Origin: Arcticibacterium luteifluviistationis | Lineage (GTDB): Bacteria > Bacteroidota > Bacteroidia > Cytophagales > Spirosomataceae | Length of the DNA: 64,000 nucleotides | Reading direction: 5' to 3' | Assembly (NCBI RefSeq): GCF_003258705.1 | Contig: NZ_CP029480.1 | Span: forward strand, 806,001-870,000 | Shown: positions 42,010 through 51,082 of the stretch, piece after piece | Position numbering within the stretch: the stretch's first letter is position 1 | Layout of the letters: each line of letters starts with the position of its first letter | The notes under the pieces: generated by a model | The model's database searches: none | Told to the model about the DNA's origin: nothing | What the model saw: only the letters and a program-made list of their open reading frames with translations | Program-made: the position numbers and the translations under genes

Positions 42010-43200
42010 TTACAATAAGCTATCGAGGTCAAAAGAATAGACATTACCCAGTTCGTCAGAGAAGAATATAAGCTTAGGTCCATCAGGCAAAAAACTTGCT
42101 TTACTGGAAGTTACATCACCATTTTTTCTTCTTATTTTAGTTTTTAGCTGAATGAGTTCTTTAAACTCCCAGCCACCATTCTTCTCTACAATTTCGTTCA
42201 CTGAAATAAAGTATCGATTATCCACTCTATTTCTTACCGCATGAATTTCAAATATTTTCCCAGATTCCACATGATTAATGATGGGACGACTAGGCGTTCT
42301 GTGTGGCATCAGGTTTTCATACGGAGTATTGGTCCATTGACCATTTAGCTCTCTTATTCTTAATACAAACTGAGGCTGATTCATTTCGTCAACACTGTTC
42401 TTGGTAGCCATAGCCATTCTTCCATTTTCAAACACGGTCGCATTCAAATGGTCGTCTGCATTATTATCTCCTTCCTGCACTATTATTCGGTCAGACCATT
42501 TGTCCATAGCATCCCCATCAGAGTGAATTCGCTCATTGATAGATTGCGTGTTTTGGTCAGACCAGATTACAGAAACTTGATTTTGCAATGCGACAATTAA
42601 AGAAATATCGTCAAGATTGATGCTATCAGCTATCGTGAAAGGATTAGACCATTCTTCACCATTTAAAGAATGCCAAACCATGATTTTTTCATTCACATCT
42701 GCACAAACCCAAAATTCGCCTTTTGAGTCCTGCGTAATGGTAGCAGTTTCTATAGAGTTACAATCGGCTGTAATTGGAAGGTCTACCTTCCACTGATATT
42801 TATATTTTTCACTATTCTTTGAATAAGCTATTTGAACCACAGTTAAAACACAGTCTTCCACCAAAACTATCTGACACTGGTCACCTTTACTCCATACATC
42901 TGCCCTACTCGGTAAATCTTTCCATGTATGATTAAGTTCGGTTTGACTCGTCCATCCTGAAGCATCTTTTTTCAAAAGTTTTGGACCATCTTCATCTCCT
43001 ATTAAAACCCACTGCCCATACTCGTTTGTCCATGACTTTGACTGAGGCTTGTCTGCCGTAGCGTCTCCATAGTTCACTTTAAAAATGGGCTCTAAGTAAA
43101 GCTCCGGCGTATTATTTTTTTGAGAAAAGGATTCTAAGCCACATATCATCAAACAGGTAAGTAAGGCTATTATTGGTAAATTATTCTTTAGTTTCATCAT
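42010..43200 (-). CDS. Exported sialidase-like beta-propeller protein
   Basis: A 396-residue exported protein (signal ending ESFSQ). It has repeated blade-like segments of the BNR/sialidase type, with W-x-x-P or S-x-D-G spacing such as SLNGEEWSNPFTIADS and GDAMDKWSDRIIVQEG, and recurrent tryptophans. Catalytic residues of sialidases (Arg triad, Asp, Tyr/Glu) cannot be assigned by eye, so it may be a carbohydrate-binding propeller rather than an enzyme. It precedes no obvious operon partner; the esterase gene lies upstream on the same strand, 142 bases away. Confidence 0.65.
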   Translation of the reverse strand: MMKLKNNLPIIALLTCLMICGLESFSQKNNTPELYLEPIFKVNYGDATADKPQSKSWTNEYGQWVLIGDEDGPKLLKKDASGWTSQTELNHTWKDLPSRADVWSKGDQCQIVLVEDCVLTVVQIAYSKNSEKYKYQWKVDLPITADCNSIETATITQDSKGEFWVCADVNEKIMVWHSLNGEEWSNPFTIADSINLDDISLIVALQNQVSVIWSDQNTQSINERIHSDGDAMDKWSDRIIVQEGDNNADDHLNATVFENGRMAMATKNSVDEMNQPQFVLRIRELNGQWTNTPYENLMPHRTPSRPIINHVESGKIFEIHAVRNRVDNRYFISVNEIVEKNGGWEFKELIQLKTKIRRKNGDVTSSKASFLPDGPKLIFFSDELGNVYSFDLDSLL

Positions 43201-43342
43201 GCTAGTAATTTGACCTTCAAATTAAGCTTTTAAACTTTAGAGCTGACAAACAGCGTGAAAATTTATATTTTGATAATCTCTGAAAATCAATAGAGAAAGA
43301 CATATCAAAACGAGCTTAACTTTGCCTTTGGAAAATCATTTA

Positions 43343-44494
43343 CTAGAGACCCAAATACTCCATTACTGCTTTATTTCCCTCTAAGGAATTTGCTGGAATT
43401 GGATGTTCTACATTGAAAACTTGTAAACTTTCCTTGGGCACAATTTTTACAAAACTCTCATCATAAGCATCGTCATAAGGAATTGCTCGGTAGTTGAGAC
43501 TCAAGTGCTTGGCAAAGAAATTATAAGCTGCGACTCTCTTAGAATAACCGTAATCGTGTTTTTCGCCAGCAAGATGTACGTTTTGAACCATGTGTTCGGC
43601 ATTGTATTGCTCATAAACCTTAGAAATATAAGGGAACTCAACACGTGGGGTGTTACTAGTCCAATCCACTCCATCCGAAATTATAAGCTGGGCACGAGGA
43701 GCTGCCACAGCGGCTATTTCCACATTGTTGGTTTGCAAATCTTCATTTTTATGTATTGGCATACCACTTTCGCAAACACAACCACCAAAAAAATGTGCTG
43801 AAACTTGCACTACAGGTATGCTTACTTTGATTCGGTCATCAATTGCAGTTAATACGAACGTTTGCGTTGCTCCACCAGAGCCGCCAGTCATTCCTATACG
43901 TTCGGCATCAACATCTGGTCTGCTTATAAGATAATCCAAAACTCGCTTACTATTATAGGTTTGTAAGGTCAAGGCTATTGGCATTTTATGTTCCACTTGT
44001 TTGCTATCGCCATAGCCAACCATGTCATAAGCAAATACTACCGCACCCATTTTTGCCAACACTGCACCCCTTTTTTGAATGTAATGCGTGTATCGCTTAT
44101 CCGCCAAATGTCCATGTGGACTTAAAATAGCCGCATGAGTTTCCTTACCATCTAGTGGTAAATAGAGATTACCTGTTATGTGAAATCCTGGGAAACTCTC
44201 AATAGCAATATTTTGAACTTTATAGCCATCCATTATTTGCTCTCCATGAATGATAGGATTAAAATTGCCTTCAATTTTAGGCATTTCGTCCAGTTTCATT
44301 CCACTTATTATCTGTTGCTTAATTTTGTAAGCTCTAGCTTCCCAAGAGTTTAGGTCATTCCAAGTATTTCCAAATTCTTTCATCTTGAGATTAGCTTCAT
44401 CCTCTGTCCAATACGCCCCTTGACAAAGCATAGGTTCCTGAGCAATAAGTAATTTAACAGAAAACAGAAATAATACGAATGGAAATATTTTCAT
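43343..44494 (-). CDS. Exported acetyl-xylan-esterase/dienelactone-hydrolase-like protein
   Basis: A 383-residue exported alpha/beta hydrolase (signal ending KLLIAQ). The oxyanion segment is AAILSPHGHLADKRY, the nucleophile elbow is GMTGGSGGATQTF (Ser in GGSGG, about residue 205), and EKHDYGYSKR supplies the catalytic histidine. Homologues remove acetyl or other acyl groups from plant or algal polysaccharides. Two cysteines in the FFGGCVCESG segment are unusual. Functionally it suits the neighbouring exported carbohydrate proteins. Confidence 0.78.
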   Translation of the reverse strand: MKIFPFVLFLFSVKLLIAQEPMLCQGAYWTEDEANLKMKEFGNTWNDLNSWEARAYKIKQQIISGMKLDEMPKIEGNFNPIIHGEQIMDGYKVQNIAIESFPGFHITGNLYLPLDGKETHAAILSPHGHLADKRYTHYIQKRGAVLAKMGAVVFAYDMVGYGDSKQVEHKMPIALTLQTYNSKRVLDYLISRPDVDAERIGMTGGSGGATQTFVLTAIDDRIKVSIPVVQVSAHFFGGCVCESGMPIHKNEDLQTNNVEIAAVAAPRAQLIISDGVDWTSNTPRVEFPYISKVYEQYNAEHMVQNVHLAGEKHDYGYSKRVAAYNFFAKHLSLNYRAIPYDDAYDESFVKIVPKESLQVFNVEHPIPANSLEGNKAVMEYLGL

Positions 44495-44561
44495 TATAGG
44501 GCTATTTATTTAGAATTAAAACTACTTGATTTTTCTGAATAATTTTCCAGAATTCCGAAAA

Positions 44562-44634
44562 GACATAAAAGACTAAGTTTCTAATTCTTTGGAAGGGCAT
44601 GCCTGTTGGTGTCACTTTTTTGTTTCTCTTCATC
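44562..44634. repeat. Direct repeat RptA, left of the transposase element
   Basis: About 75 bases beginning GACATAAAAGACTAAG and ending CACTTTTTTGTTTCTC. It is repeated at 45403-45477 on the other side of the element in the same orientation, with a handful of differences. Confidence 0.75.
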
Positions 44635-44640
44635 AGAATT

Positions 44641-45400
44641 CGCTGTGCAAGGTCTTCCGACCTTGTACGTGTGACAGGCGGTCTTCAGACCGATATTTAG
44701 GAATTCCTTATATTACAATCATGATTCAAAGTCAAACAAAAGGAGGATATCAAATTAGAGAACAAGGTGGTATTCATTTTCTAACATTTACTGTTGTAGA
44801 TTGGGTAGACGTTTTTAGCAGGAAGGATTATCGAGATATTATAATAGAAAGCATTATTTTCTGTCAAGCTAAGAAAGGAATGAATGTTTACGCCTATGTA
44901 ATAATGAGTAATCACATTCACATAATGATGCATTCGTTAAATAGAGAATTGTCTAATTTAATAAGAGATTTCAAGAAATACACGGCTCAAATGATTCTAA
45001 AACGAATAATGGATGGACCTGAATCGCGTTCAGAGTGGATTCTTAAACGTTTTGAATTTGCGGCGAGGAGTCATTCAAGTAATAAGAATTATCAGTTTTG
45101 GCAGAAAAACAATCATCCTGAAGAAGTCTTTAGTGAACCATTTATGTGGAGCAAGATAAATTACATTCATATGAATCCAGTTAGAGCAGGGATTGTAAAT
45201 AGGGCTTCTGAATATGTATATTCTAGTGCTTCAAATTATGTTAGTAATGATGGCCTAATTAATATGGAATTACCATCGGTGCCAATTATTGATCCATTAA
45301 AAAGTGGGTACCATTTGGAAATTGACCAGTGGTAGAATTCATCATATAGGTCATAAGACCTATCAACACCAATACGAGGTCAGGAAGACCTCGCACAGCG
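44641..45400 (+). mobile_element. REP-associated tyrosine transposase element with double-hairpin ends
   Basis: A 760-base element bounded by CGCTGTG on the left and CACAGCG on the right, which are exact complements. Each end carries two hairpins. Left: CAAGGTC/GACCTTG at 44648-44665 and CGGTCT/AGACCG at 44679-44692. Right: ATAGGTC/GACCTAT at 45346-45363 and CGAGGTC/GACCTCG at 45375-45393. GAATTC marks the inner border on both sides. This is the layout of RAYT elements flanked by inverted REPs. It encodes one transposase. Confidence 0.85.
44721..45335 (+). CDS. REP-associated tyrosine transposase (Y1/HUH)
   Basis: A 204-residue single-strand transposase of the IS200/IS605-related RAYT group. 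The HUH metal-binding motif is HIH at residues 65-67 (VIMSNHIHIMMHS). The probable catalytic tyrosine is Tyr88 in DFKKYTAQ, and YIHMNPVRAGIV is the conserved RAYT C-terminal segment. The open frame extends 44 codons upstream through the left hairpins, but the ATG at 44721 begins the conserved GGYQIREQGGIHFLTFT and is preferred. All key residues are intact, so it may be active on its own ends. Confidence 0.93.
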   Translation: MIQSQTKGGYQIREQGGIHFLTFTVVDWVDVFSRKDYRDIIIESIIFCQAKKGMNVYAYVIMSNHIHIMMHSLNRELSNLIRDFKKYTAQMILKRIMDGPESRSEWILKRFEFAARSHSSNKNYQFWQKNNHPEEVFSEPFMWSKINYIHMNPVRAGIVNRASEYVYSSASNYVSNDGLINMELPSVPIIDPLKSGYHLEIDQW

Positions 45401-45402
45401 GG

Positions 45403-45477
45403 GACATAAAAGACTAAGTTTCTAATTCTTTTGAAATGGCACGCTTGATTGGTGTGTCACTTTTTTGTTTCTCCTCA
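45403..45477. repeat. Direct repeat RptA, right of the transposase element
   Basis: Same orientation as 44562-44634: GACATAAAAGACTAAG start, TGGCACGCTTG middle, TGTCACTTTTTTG end. It begins 2 bases past the element terminus. Confidence 0.75.
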
Positions 45478-45486
45478 TCTAAAAAC

Positions 45487-45524
45487 ATCAGAGTCCACTG
45501 CGTGAGACTCTGACGGAGGAAAAT
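45487..45524. repeat. Palindromic hairpin repeat, copy f
   Basis: CAGAGT (45489-45494) and ACTCTG (45507-45512) arms with inner CAC/GTG and a GACGGAGGAAAAT tail, directly after RptA. Confidence 0.7.
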
Positions 45525-45603
45525 CTAAAGCAATGTTTTCAAACTTTTACAGTCTTTTTACATGATTTTACAATTGAAATAACTCAAAGTTAATACCTGC
45601 ATA

Positions 45604-45611
45604 TACCTTTG
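45604..45611 (+). promoter_or_regulatory. -7 element for the propeller lipoprotein gene
   Basis: TACCTTTG matches TAnnTTTG and lies 19 bases upstream of the ATG at 45631. Confidence 0.5.
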
Positions 45612-45630
45612 AGAAAACAAAAAACAAATC

Positions 45631-46758
45631 ATGAAGATAGCTGGCTATTTACTTTCCCTTTTACTTTTTAGCACTTCTTGCAATGGGCAAGTGAATTCAA
45701 ACTCACCTACAGACAATGTCATTGAGAACTCAAAACCAATCCAAGTTATAGGAACGCCACCTTCTCCATTTCCTCAACATAACCCCTACAATGACACGGG
45801 ACTGGTAAGTCAGTATATCAGAAGTATTTTTCAGGACTCAAAAGGAAACTATTGGTTTGGGCCAGCAGGGCAAAGTGTAGCTAGATTCGATGGCAGGACT
45901 TTAAACTATTTTAGTAAAGCTGCGTTTTTTGAAGGAAATGAGACTGTTGAGAGCGTTAACGGCAATAGCGTACATGCTATCGCGGAAGACCAAAATGGCA
46001 ATATCTGGTTTGGAACATATCAAGGAGTTGTTAAGTATGATGCCCGCCTGCCGGTCGGACAGGGAAAAACCTTTAAAAGTTATACCCAAGAAAATGGACT
46101 GAGTAATACCAGTGTCAGCCGAAAAGGAATTTTAGTTGATAAAGCTGGCACGGTTTGGGTCGGCACTGGGGAGGGTGTTTTCAAATATAATCCACTAGCC
46201 GAAAGTAACGGTGGTCAAAGTTTTTCAGCTTTTGAAAAGATACCTTCTGTTAACATCACAGACATCATGGAGGATAAGGATGGAAATATATGGTTTACTT
46301 CAAAAGACCTTGGAGTCTTTCTATACGATGGGAAATCTATTAAAAGTATTGCACCTAAAGCAGGTTTGGGTAATAATTATGCTGGAGGCCTTGCCGAGGA
46401 TAAGGTAGGAAATATATGGTTTAACATTAATGGCGGCATTTGCCGATATGATGGAAAAACCTTTACAGACTTTATAATCAAAGACAAAATAGGTACAAGT
46501 GAAATTTGGGGACTTTATATAGAACAATCTGGTATTATCTGGATTACCGCCAGAGGCAGCACTACCAGATTTGACCCCTCGCTGTCAGAATCAGACCCAA
46601 AAGCATTTACAGTCTTTACCGTAGAAGATGGAATTAATTGCTGTGTACAAAGCATGTATCAAGATAAGGCTGGCAGAATGTGGTGGGGAACTGGGCAGGG
46701 TCTCTATAGATTTGATGGCAAACGCTTTTATCAGGTTAAACAAAATGGTCCTTGGTAG
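45631..46758 (+). CDS. Two-component-regulator-type propeller lipoprotein
   Basis: A 375-residue lipoprotein (signal ending LFSTSC) composed of about seven Reg_prop blades: GNYWFGPAG, GNIWFGTYQGVVKYD, GTVWVGTGEGVFKYN, GNIWFTSKDLGVFLYD, GNIWFNINGGICRYD, GIIWITARGS and GRMWWGTGQGLYRFD. In hybrid sensor kinases this propeller senses carbohydrates. Here it is free-standing with no kinase part, so it may be a surface binding protein. The polysaccharide deacetylase gene follows 40 bases later. Confidence 0.85.
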   Translation: MKIAGYLLSLLLFSTSCNGQVNSNSPTDNVIENSKPIQVIGTPPSPFPQHNPYNDTGLVSQYIRSIFQDSKGNYWFGPAGQSVARFDGRTLNYFSKAAFFEGNETVESVNGNSVHAIAEDQNGNIWFGTYQGVVKYDARLPVGQGKTFKSYTQENGLSNTSVSRKGILVDKAGTVWVGTGEGVFKYNPLAESNGGQSFSAFEKIPSVNITDIMEDKDGNIWFTSKDLGVFLYDGKSIKSIAPKAGLGNNYAGGLAEDKVGNIWFNINGGICRYDGKTFTDFIIKDKIGTSEIWGLYIEQSGIIWITARGSTTRFDPSLSESDPKAFTVFTVEDGINCCVQSMYQDKAGRMWWGTGQGLYRFDGKRFYQVKQNGPW

Positions 46759-46798
46759 CGTTAGAATAGGCAAAACCAAACACCCTCTCCCTAACAAT

Positions 46799-47764
46799 AT
46801 GACCTTTAAATTATCTCTACTTTTTTTACTTGCGGTACTTTCAAGTGCTTGTCAATCACCTAAATCTTCAGATTCTGAGGTTATTGAAAAGTCCATAACG
46901 CAAGAAAAGCCTGTCATGAGTTTTACCTTTGATGACGGTATCACAGCAGATTTAGCTGGTTATCAGTTTGAAGATTGGAATGAGATGATATTATCTCAAC
47001 TAGATAGCAATCAACTAAAGGCCACATTCTTTATCCGTGGAGATAATAAACTGAATAAGAAAGGTCAATTTTTACTCCAAAGCTGGAACGACAGAGGCCA
47101 TAAGCTAGCTAATCACACCTTCACACATCCTTATTATAATTCGGACAAAAACACCGCGAAAGTTTTTGCAGAGGAATTAAGCAAAACAGATACTATCATT
47201 TCAAAGTTTGACAACAAAATCAATCTCTTCAGATTTCCCTATTTAAAAGAAGGGCAAAACGAGGCCAAAGTGGACAGTCTGAGGCAAATCCTTTCTGAAA
47301 ATAATTACGCGAATGGCTATGTCACTATTGACGCCTCTGATTGGTATATTAATCAAAGATTGATTGCAAGGCTTAAAGAAGTAGGACAGAATCAGGAGGA
47401 AATCCAGAAATTCAGAGACTACTATTTAGACCACATTTTAGATAGAGCCAAATACTACGAAAAACTCTCTTACGAGATAAATGGCAGACATATTAATCAT
47501 ACACTACTGCTTCATCATAATTTAACCTCCGCCCTATTTTTAGGCGACCTCATTCAACGATTTAAAACCGAAGGTTGGGATATTATTGATGCTGAAAAAG
47601 CATACCAAGACAAGGTTTTCAAACAAATCCCTGAACCGAAATACGCAGGTGAAAGCCTTATTTGGTCGCTTGCGAAAGAATCTGGGAACTATAAAGATTC
47701 CTTGAGATATCCAGCAGAAGACAGCCGGTATGAAAAACCTGCAATGGATAAACTGGGTTTGTAG
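46799..47764 (+). CDS. Polysaccharide deacetylase (NodB, CE4-like) lipoprotein
   Basis: A 321-residue lipoprotein (signal ending VLSSAC). The CE4 motifs are SFTFDDG (metal and base aspartates, about residue 41), HTFTHP (H-x-x-x-H metal ligands, about 105) and FRFPY (about 145). It should remove N- or O-acetyl groups from a polysaccharide outside the cytoplasm. The open frame extends upstream into the preceding gene; the ATG at 46799 gives a proper lipoprotein signal and was chosen. Probably co-transcribed with the propeller lipoprotein. Confidence 0.85.
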   Translation: MTFKLSLLFLLAVLSSACQSPKSSDSEVIEKSITQEKPVMSFTFDDGITADLAGYQFEDWNEMILSQLDSNQLKATFFIRGDNKLNKKGQFLLQSWNDRGHKLANHTFTHPYYNSDKNTAKVFAEELSKTDTIISKFDNKINLFRFPYLKEGQNEAKVDSLRQILSENNYANGYVTIDASDWYINQRLIARLKEVGQNQEEIQKFRDYYLDHILDRAKYYEKLSYEINGRHINHTLLLHHNLTSALFLGDLIQRFKTEGWDIIDAEKAYQDKVFKQIPEPKYAGESLIWSLAKESGNYKDSLRYPAEDSRYEKPAMDKLGL

Positions 47765-47925
47765 GCTAATTAAAAAAAACATATAAGAAAGCAAAAGCTT
47801 CATACTTTGGTATTCAAGGAATCCTTTCATTATATTGAAACAAGTATCGTTTTCAAAAGAAACGTGGACTTGACCGAAGGTTTGAGAACAAAACAGGGTC
47901 TAAAAGCTAAATACCAAAACATAAC

Positions 47926-48984
47926 ATGAAAACATATCTATTCAAAGCGATAGCTTTATTGGCAATAACATTATCGGCCTGTACCAACAATACAAACAAC
48001 ACAAAAGCAATAGCCGAAGATAAAGTTACAGTAGCGGTAAAAAGTGAAAACTTTCTATCTGGAGGATTGGCAGAACCTATAACCATAGAGAAACGTGAGC
48101 TTTCAGATGGCTCTACGGCAGATTGCTATAAAATAGTGGTAACCTCTACTCCGACTGACCATGAAATGGGCCCTTGGTGTCCTGGAAATATTGCTGATGA
48201 TGCATCGGCTGGTGGTATCTGGCTAGAAGGTGGCGAGGTCTATGATGTTGATGGTGAGTTTGTGAAAAACTTGGCAACCTTTTATAAAGACGATACTTGG
48301 ATGCTTTACAACAGTGCTACGGGTGAAATCACGAAGACAAAGACAAAAGAAGAGTGCCAAGAGGCGGCCAATCCAAATGTAGGAGTTGAATATCAGAACT
48401 ATTGCGTGGAATGTTTGCCTTCTTATGTGGCTGATGTAAAACACACTTATTATATACCAGTTACACCTAAAAAAGCAGCGACTCCATATATTTTTGCAAG
48501 TCGCCCCGGCGGAGGGGGTGGTCCTCCAAAAGGCGAAAGACCTCCAAGACCAGAAGGTGCACCTGAAGGCGAAAGACCTCAGGGACCGCCAAGAGGTAAC
48601 TCAACACTTCCGTCGAGTAGAGGAATTGCCTTCAACGGAGTGGTTTTTGACGCTCCAGCACCTACTGATGCCATTTTAGGAGCTTATACTTTAGCTCCAT
48701 TTGATGACGCCGGTGGACATATAAATTTGGCCGCAGGTTACCATTATCATGCCGCCACAGGCGTTTCTAAAAAACTAGCACAAGCTGATAATCATGCAGC
48801 CATGATTGGTTACGCTTTTGACGGTTATGGAATCTTTGAAAACACTGATTCCAACGGAAAAGAATACACCGACTTAGATAAATCAAGAGGCCATTACGAC
48901 GAGGTGCGTGGATACCACTATCACGTAGACCAAGCAGGAAATAATAATTTCATTAATGGCTTGAGAGGTGAATATGCCTTGTAA
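47926..48984 (+). CDS. YHYH-domain lipoprotein, copy 1
   Basis: A 352-residue lipoprotein (signal ending TLSAC). The C-terminal YHYH domain contains GYHYHAAT (about residue 271) and GYHYHVD (about 331), with NHAAMIGYAFDGYGIF between. The N-terminal domain has paired cysteines (DCYK, WCPGN, CVECLPS). Between them is a proline/glycine/arginine-rich linker (about 188-225), longer than in the paralogue. Histidine clusters suggest metal binding. Tandem with 49148-50152. Confidence 0.82.
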   Translation: MKTYLFKAIALLAITLSACTNNTNNTKAIAEDKVTVAVKSENFLSGGLAEPITIEKRELSDGSTADCYKIVVTSTPTDHEMGPWCPGNIADDASAGGIWLEGGEVYDVDGEFVKNLATFYKDDTWMLYNSATGEITKTKTKEECQEAANPNVGVEYQNYCVECLPSYVADVKHTYYIPVTPKKAATPYIFASRPGGGGGPPKGERPPRPEGAPEGERPQGPPRGNSTLPSSRGIAFNGVVFDAPAPTDAILGAYTLAPFDDAGGHINLAAGYHYHAATGVSKKLAQADNHAAMIGYAFDGYGIFENTDSNGKEYTDLDKSRGHYDEVRGYHYHVDQAGNNNFINGLRGEYAL

Positions 48985-49147
48985 AATCCCATTTGACTAA
49001 ACAGAAATTGACATCTGAAAGCGATTGGTTTGAAACAATCTTAGTAGCGAAATAAAAGAAATACTTTTTGACCGAAGGATTTCAAAACTATTGCTGTCTA
49101 ACAAACATAACCTTCTGATTAAAGAGGGTCTTTAAAACTATTAAAAA

Positions 49148-50152
49148 ATGAACAAAGCAAAATTATTTTTAGGCCTAGGCCTTTTAGCTTTCTCTTTAAA
49201 TTCATGTGACGAGAATGATGAAGAAGAATTAACACCTGGCGGTGATGAAGAAGTAAGCATCTCGGTAGAAAGTGCTAATTTTATTTCTGGCGGCTTAGCA
49301 GAAGCTATTACTATAGAAAGTAGAACTCTTTCTGACGGCACCACAGCCGATTGCTACAAAATAGTAGTGACCTCTACCCCTACCGACCATGAAATGGGAC
49401 CTTGGTGTCCGGGTAATATTTCTGATGATGCATCAGCTGGTGGAATTTGGTTAGAAAGCGGTGAGAAGTATGATGTAGACGGAGCATTTGTAGCAAATTT
49501 AGCTACATTTTATAATGACAACACCTGGATGATGTATAACAGCAGCACTGGTGAAATCACAAAAACCTCCACGATACAGGAATGCGAAGACGCTGCCAAT
49601 CCAAATGTAGGAGCAGAATACGCGAACTATTGTGTGGAGTGTTTACCATCTTATGTAAGCGATTTAACGCACACTTATTATATTCCTGTAACTCCTAAAA
49701 AAGCGACAACTGCCTACTCTTTTGCAATAGCCGGTGGTGGTGGACCTGGAGGACCAGGAGGAACTGTTAGCACAATACCTTCTAGTAGAGGAATAGCCTT
49801 TAACGGAGTGGTTTTTGATGCTCCAGCACCTACTGATGCCATTTTAGGAGCTTATACTTTAGCTCCCTTTGATGATGCTGGTGGACATATAAACTTAGCA
49901 GCAGGTTATCATTATCACGCAGCCACAGGACTTTCTAAGCAAATAGAACAAACTGACAACCATGCAGCCATGATTGGTTATGCTTTTGACGGTTACGGTA
50001 TTTACGGAAACACAGACGGTAGCGGAAACGAATACACAGACCTAGATGAGTCAAGAGGACATTATGACGAAACTAGGGGTTATCATTACCATGTGGACTA
50101 TGCAGGAAATAACAACTTCATTAATGGTTTAAGAGGAGAGTATGCACTTTAA
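49148..50152 (+). CDS. YHYH-domain lipoprotein, copy 2
   Basis: A 334-residue paralogue of the preceding gene (signal ending SLNSC). After an acidic N-terminal linker (DENDEEEL) the Cys-containing domain is almost identical in layout, with DHEMGPWCPGNISDDASAGG and CVECLPSYV. The YHYH motifs are GYHYHAAT and GYHYHVD. The linker is only a short glycine-rich tract (AGGGGPGGPGG). The upstream spacers of the two genes share TTGACCGAAGG and AGGGTCT blocks, so the duplication included flanking DNA. It overlaps the next gene by 11 bases. Confidence 0.82.
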   Translation: MNKAKLFLGLGLLAFSLNSCDENDEEELTPGGDEEVSISVESANFISGGLAEAITIESRTLSDGTTADCYKIVVTSTPTDHEMGPWCPGNISDDASAGGIWLESGEKYDVDGAFVANLATFYNDNTWMMYNSSTGEITKTSTIQECEDAANPNVGAEYANYCVECLPSYVSDLTHTYYIPVTPKKATTAYSFAIAGGGGPGGPGGTVSTIPSSRGIAFNGVVFDAPAPTDAILGAYTLAPFDDAGGHINLAAGYHYHAATGLSKQIEQTDNHAAMIGYAFDGYGIYGNTDGSGNEYTDLDESRGHYDETRGYHYHVDYAGNNNFINGLRGEYAL

Positions 50153-50777
50153 AAAAGCGTTCATAAAGCTTTTTGTTTTCAGTTTGATATTGGTGAGCAA
50201 AATAACATTTGCTCACCAACCAGACTTGTCTAATATCATTATTTCAAAAACCGATAATGGGCAGGTAATTTTGCAAATAAATAGCTCTTTAACAGCATTT
50301 CAGCAGGAAGTTAACTTTATACATGGAGAAGGTGCTTACAAAACACCCGAGGAATTTCAAGAAATGGTTATCAACCACTTCCGAAATAGCTTCTCTTTTA
50401 TAGTCAATGGAAATGATACTTTACAAGTCAAAAATCCTCAGGTCTTCCTAGGTCATGAAACCAAATTAATTGCAGAAATTATTGGTCTACCAGAAGACAT
50501 AAGTGCTATCAATTTTAAAGCTGAGCTTTTTAAAGACATACATAATAATCAGTCAATTGTAATCTTTTTATTAGATGGATTCCCAACCGAAAAATATGGT
50601 TTGGCTGATGATAATAGTCACCAAATAAACATAAAACTAGAAGAAGGATACTGGCACGATTCGAAAACAGAAAACGCCGGTTTTAATCTAAAATACTTAC
50701 TCTACCTCCTTATTCCACTAGTAGCAGGTCTCCTATTTTATTTTATTAAAAACAGAAAAACGACCAAACCACTTTAA
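50142..50777 (+). CDS. Exported single-pass membrane protein coupled to YHYH protein
   Basis: A 211-residue protein with a Sec signal (FVFSLILVSKITFAH), a periplasmic beta-rich domain (HQPDLSNIIISKTDNGQVILQINSSL onward), and a C-terminal membrane helix (YLLYLLIPLVAGLLFYFI) with a basic tail. It starts inside the end of the second YHYH gene (11-base overlap), so it is likely co-translated and a functional partner. I do not recognise a named domain. The topology suits an anchor or assembly factor. Confidence 0.72.
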   Translation: MHFKKAFIKLFVFSLILVSKITFAHQPDLSNIIISKTDNGQVILQINSSLTAFQQEVNFIHGEGAYKTPEEFQEMVINHFRNSFSFIVNGNDTLQVKNPQVFLGHETKLIAEIIGLPEDISAINFKAELFKDIHNNQSIVIFLLDGFPTEKYGLADDNSHQINIKLEEGYWHDSKTENAGFNLKYLLYLLIPLVAGLLFYFIKNRKTTKPL

Positions 50778-51082
50778 AGCGTAATAGGCGGTGAATCATG
50801 ACCTAAATTTGTCAGAATAAACAATTACGAACAGAGTCTCCACAAGAGGCTCTGTTTCTGTTTAGGGATTATGAAATGCCACTACAAAAACGAAATTTGC
50901 TCAGAAGGTATGCTGATTTAGCATAAAACTAGCCCCTTTTTCGAAAAAGATTGCTTGATAGTTTAAAGACCACTTGACAACAATTATCTTTAAGCTATTC
51001 TATTATCGGTAGCGTCAAAATTAAAGACAACACCATAAAAAAACAGCAGACTCTCCTCTGCCAAAATTCAAATACTCAAATC
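50778..51082. other. Spacer before the beta-helix gene
   Basis: About 300 bases. A hairpin ACAGAGTCTC/GAGGCTCTGT at about 50834-50853 followed by TTCTGTTT may end the YHYH operon; it resembles the dispersed palindromes. No gene seen. Confidence 0.45.

Noticed and set aside
44589-44720. Upstream extension of the transposase frame by 44 codons
   Set aside because: It runs through the RptA repeat and the left hairpins and is cysteine-rich without similarity to RAYT proteins; the ATG at 44721 fits the family start.
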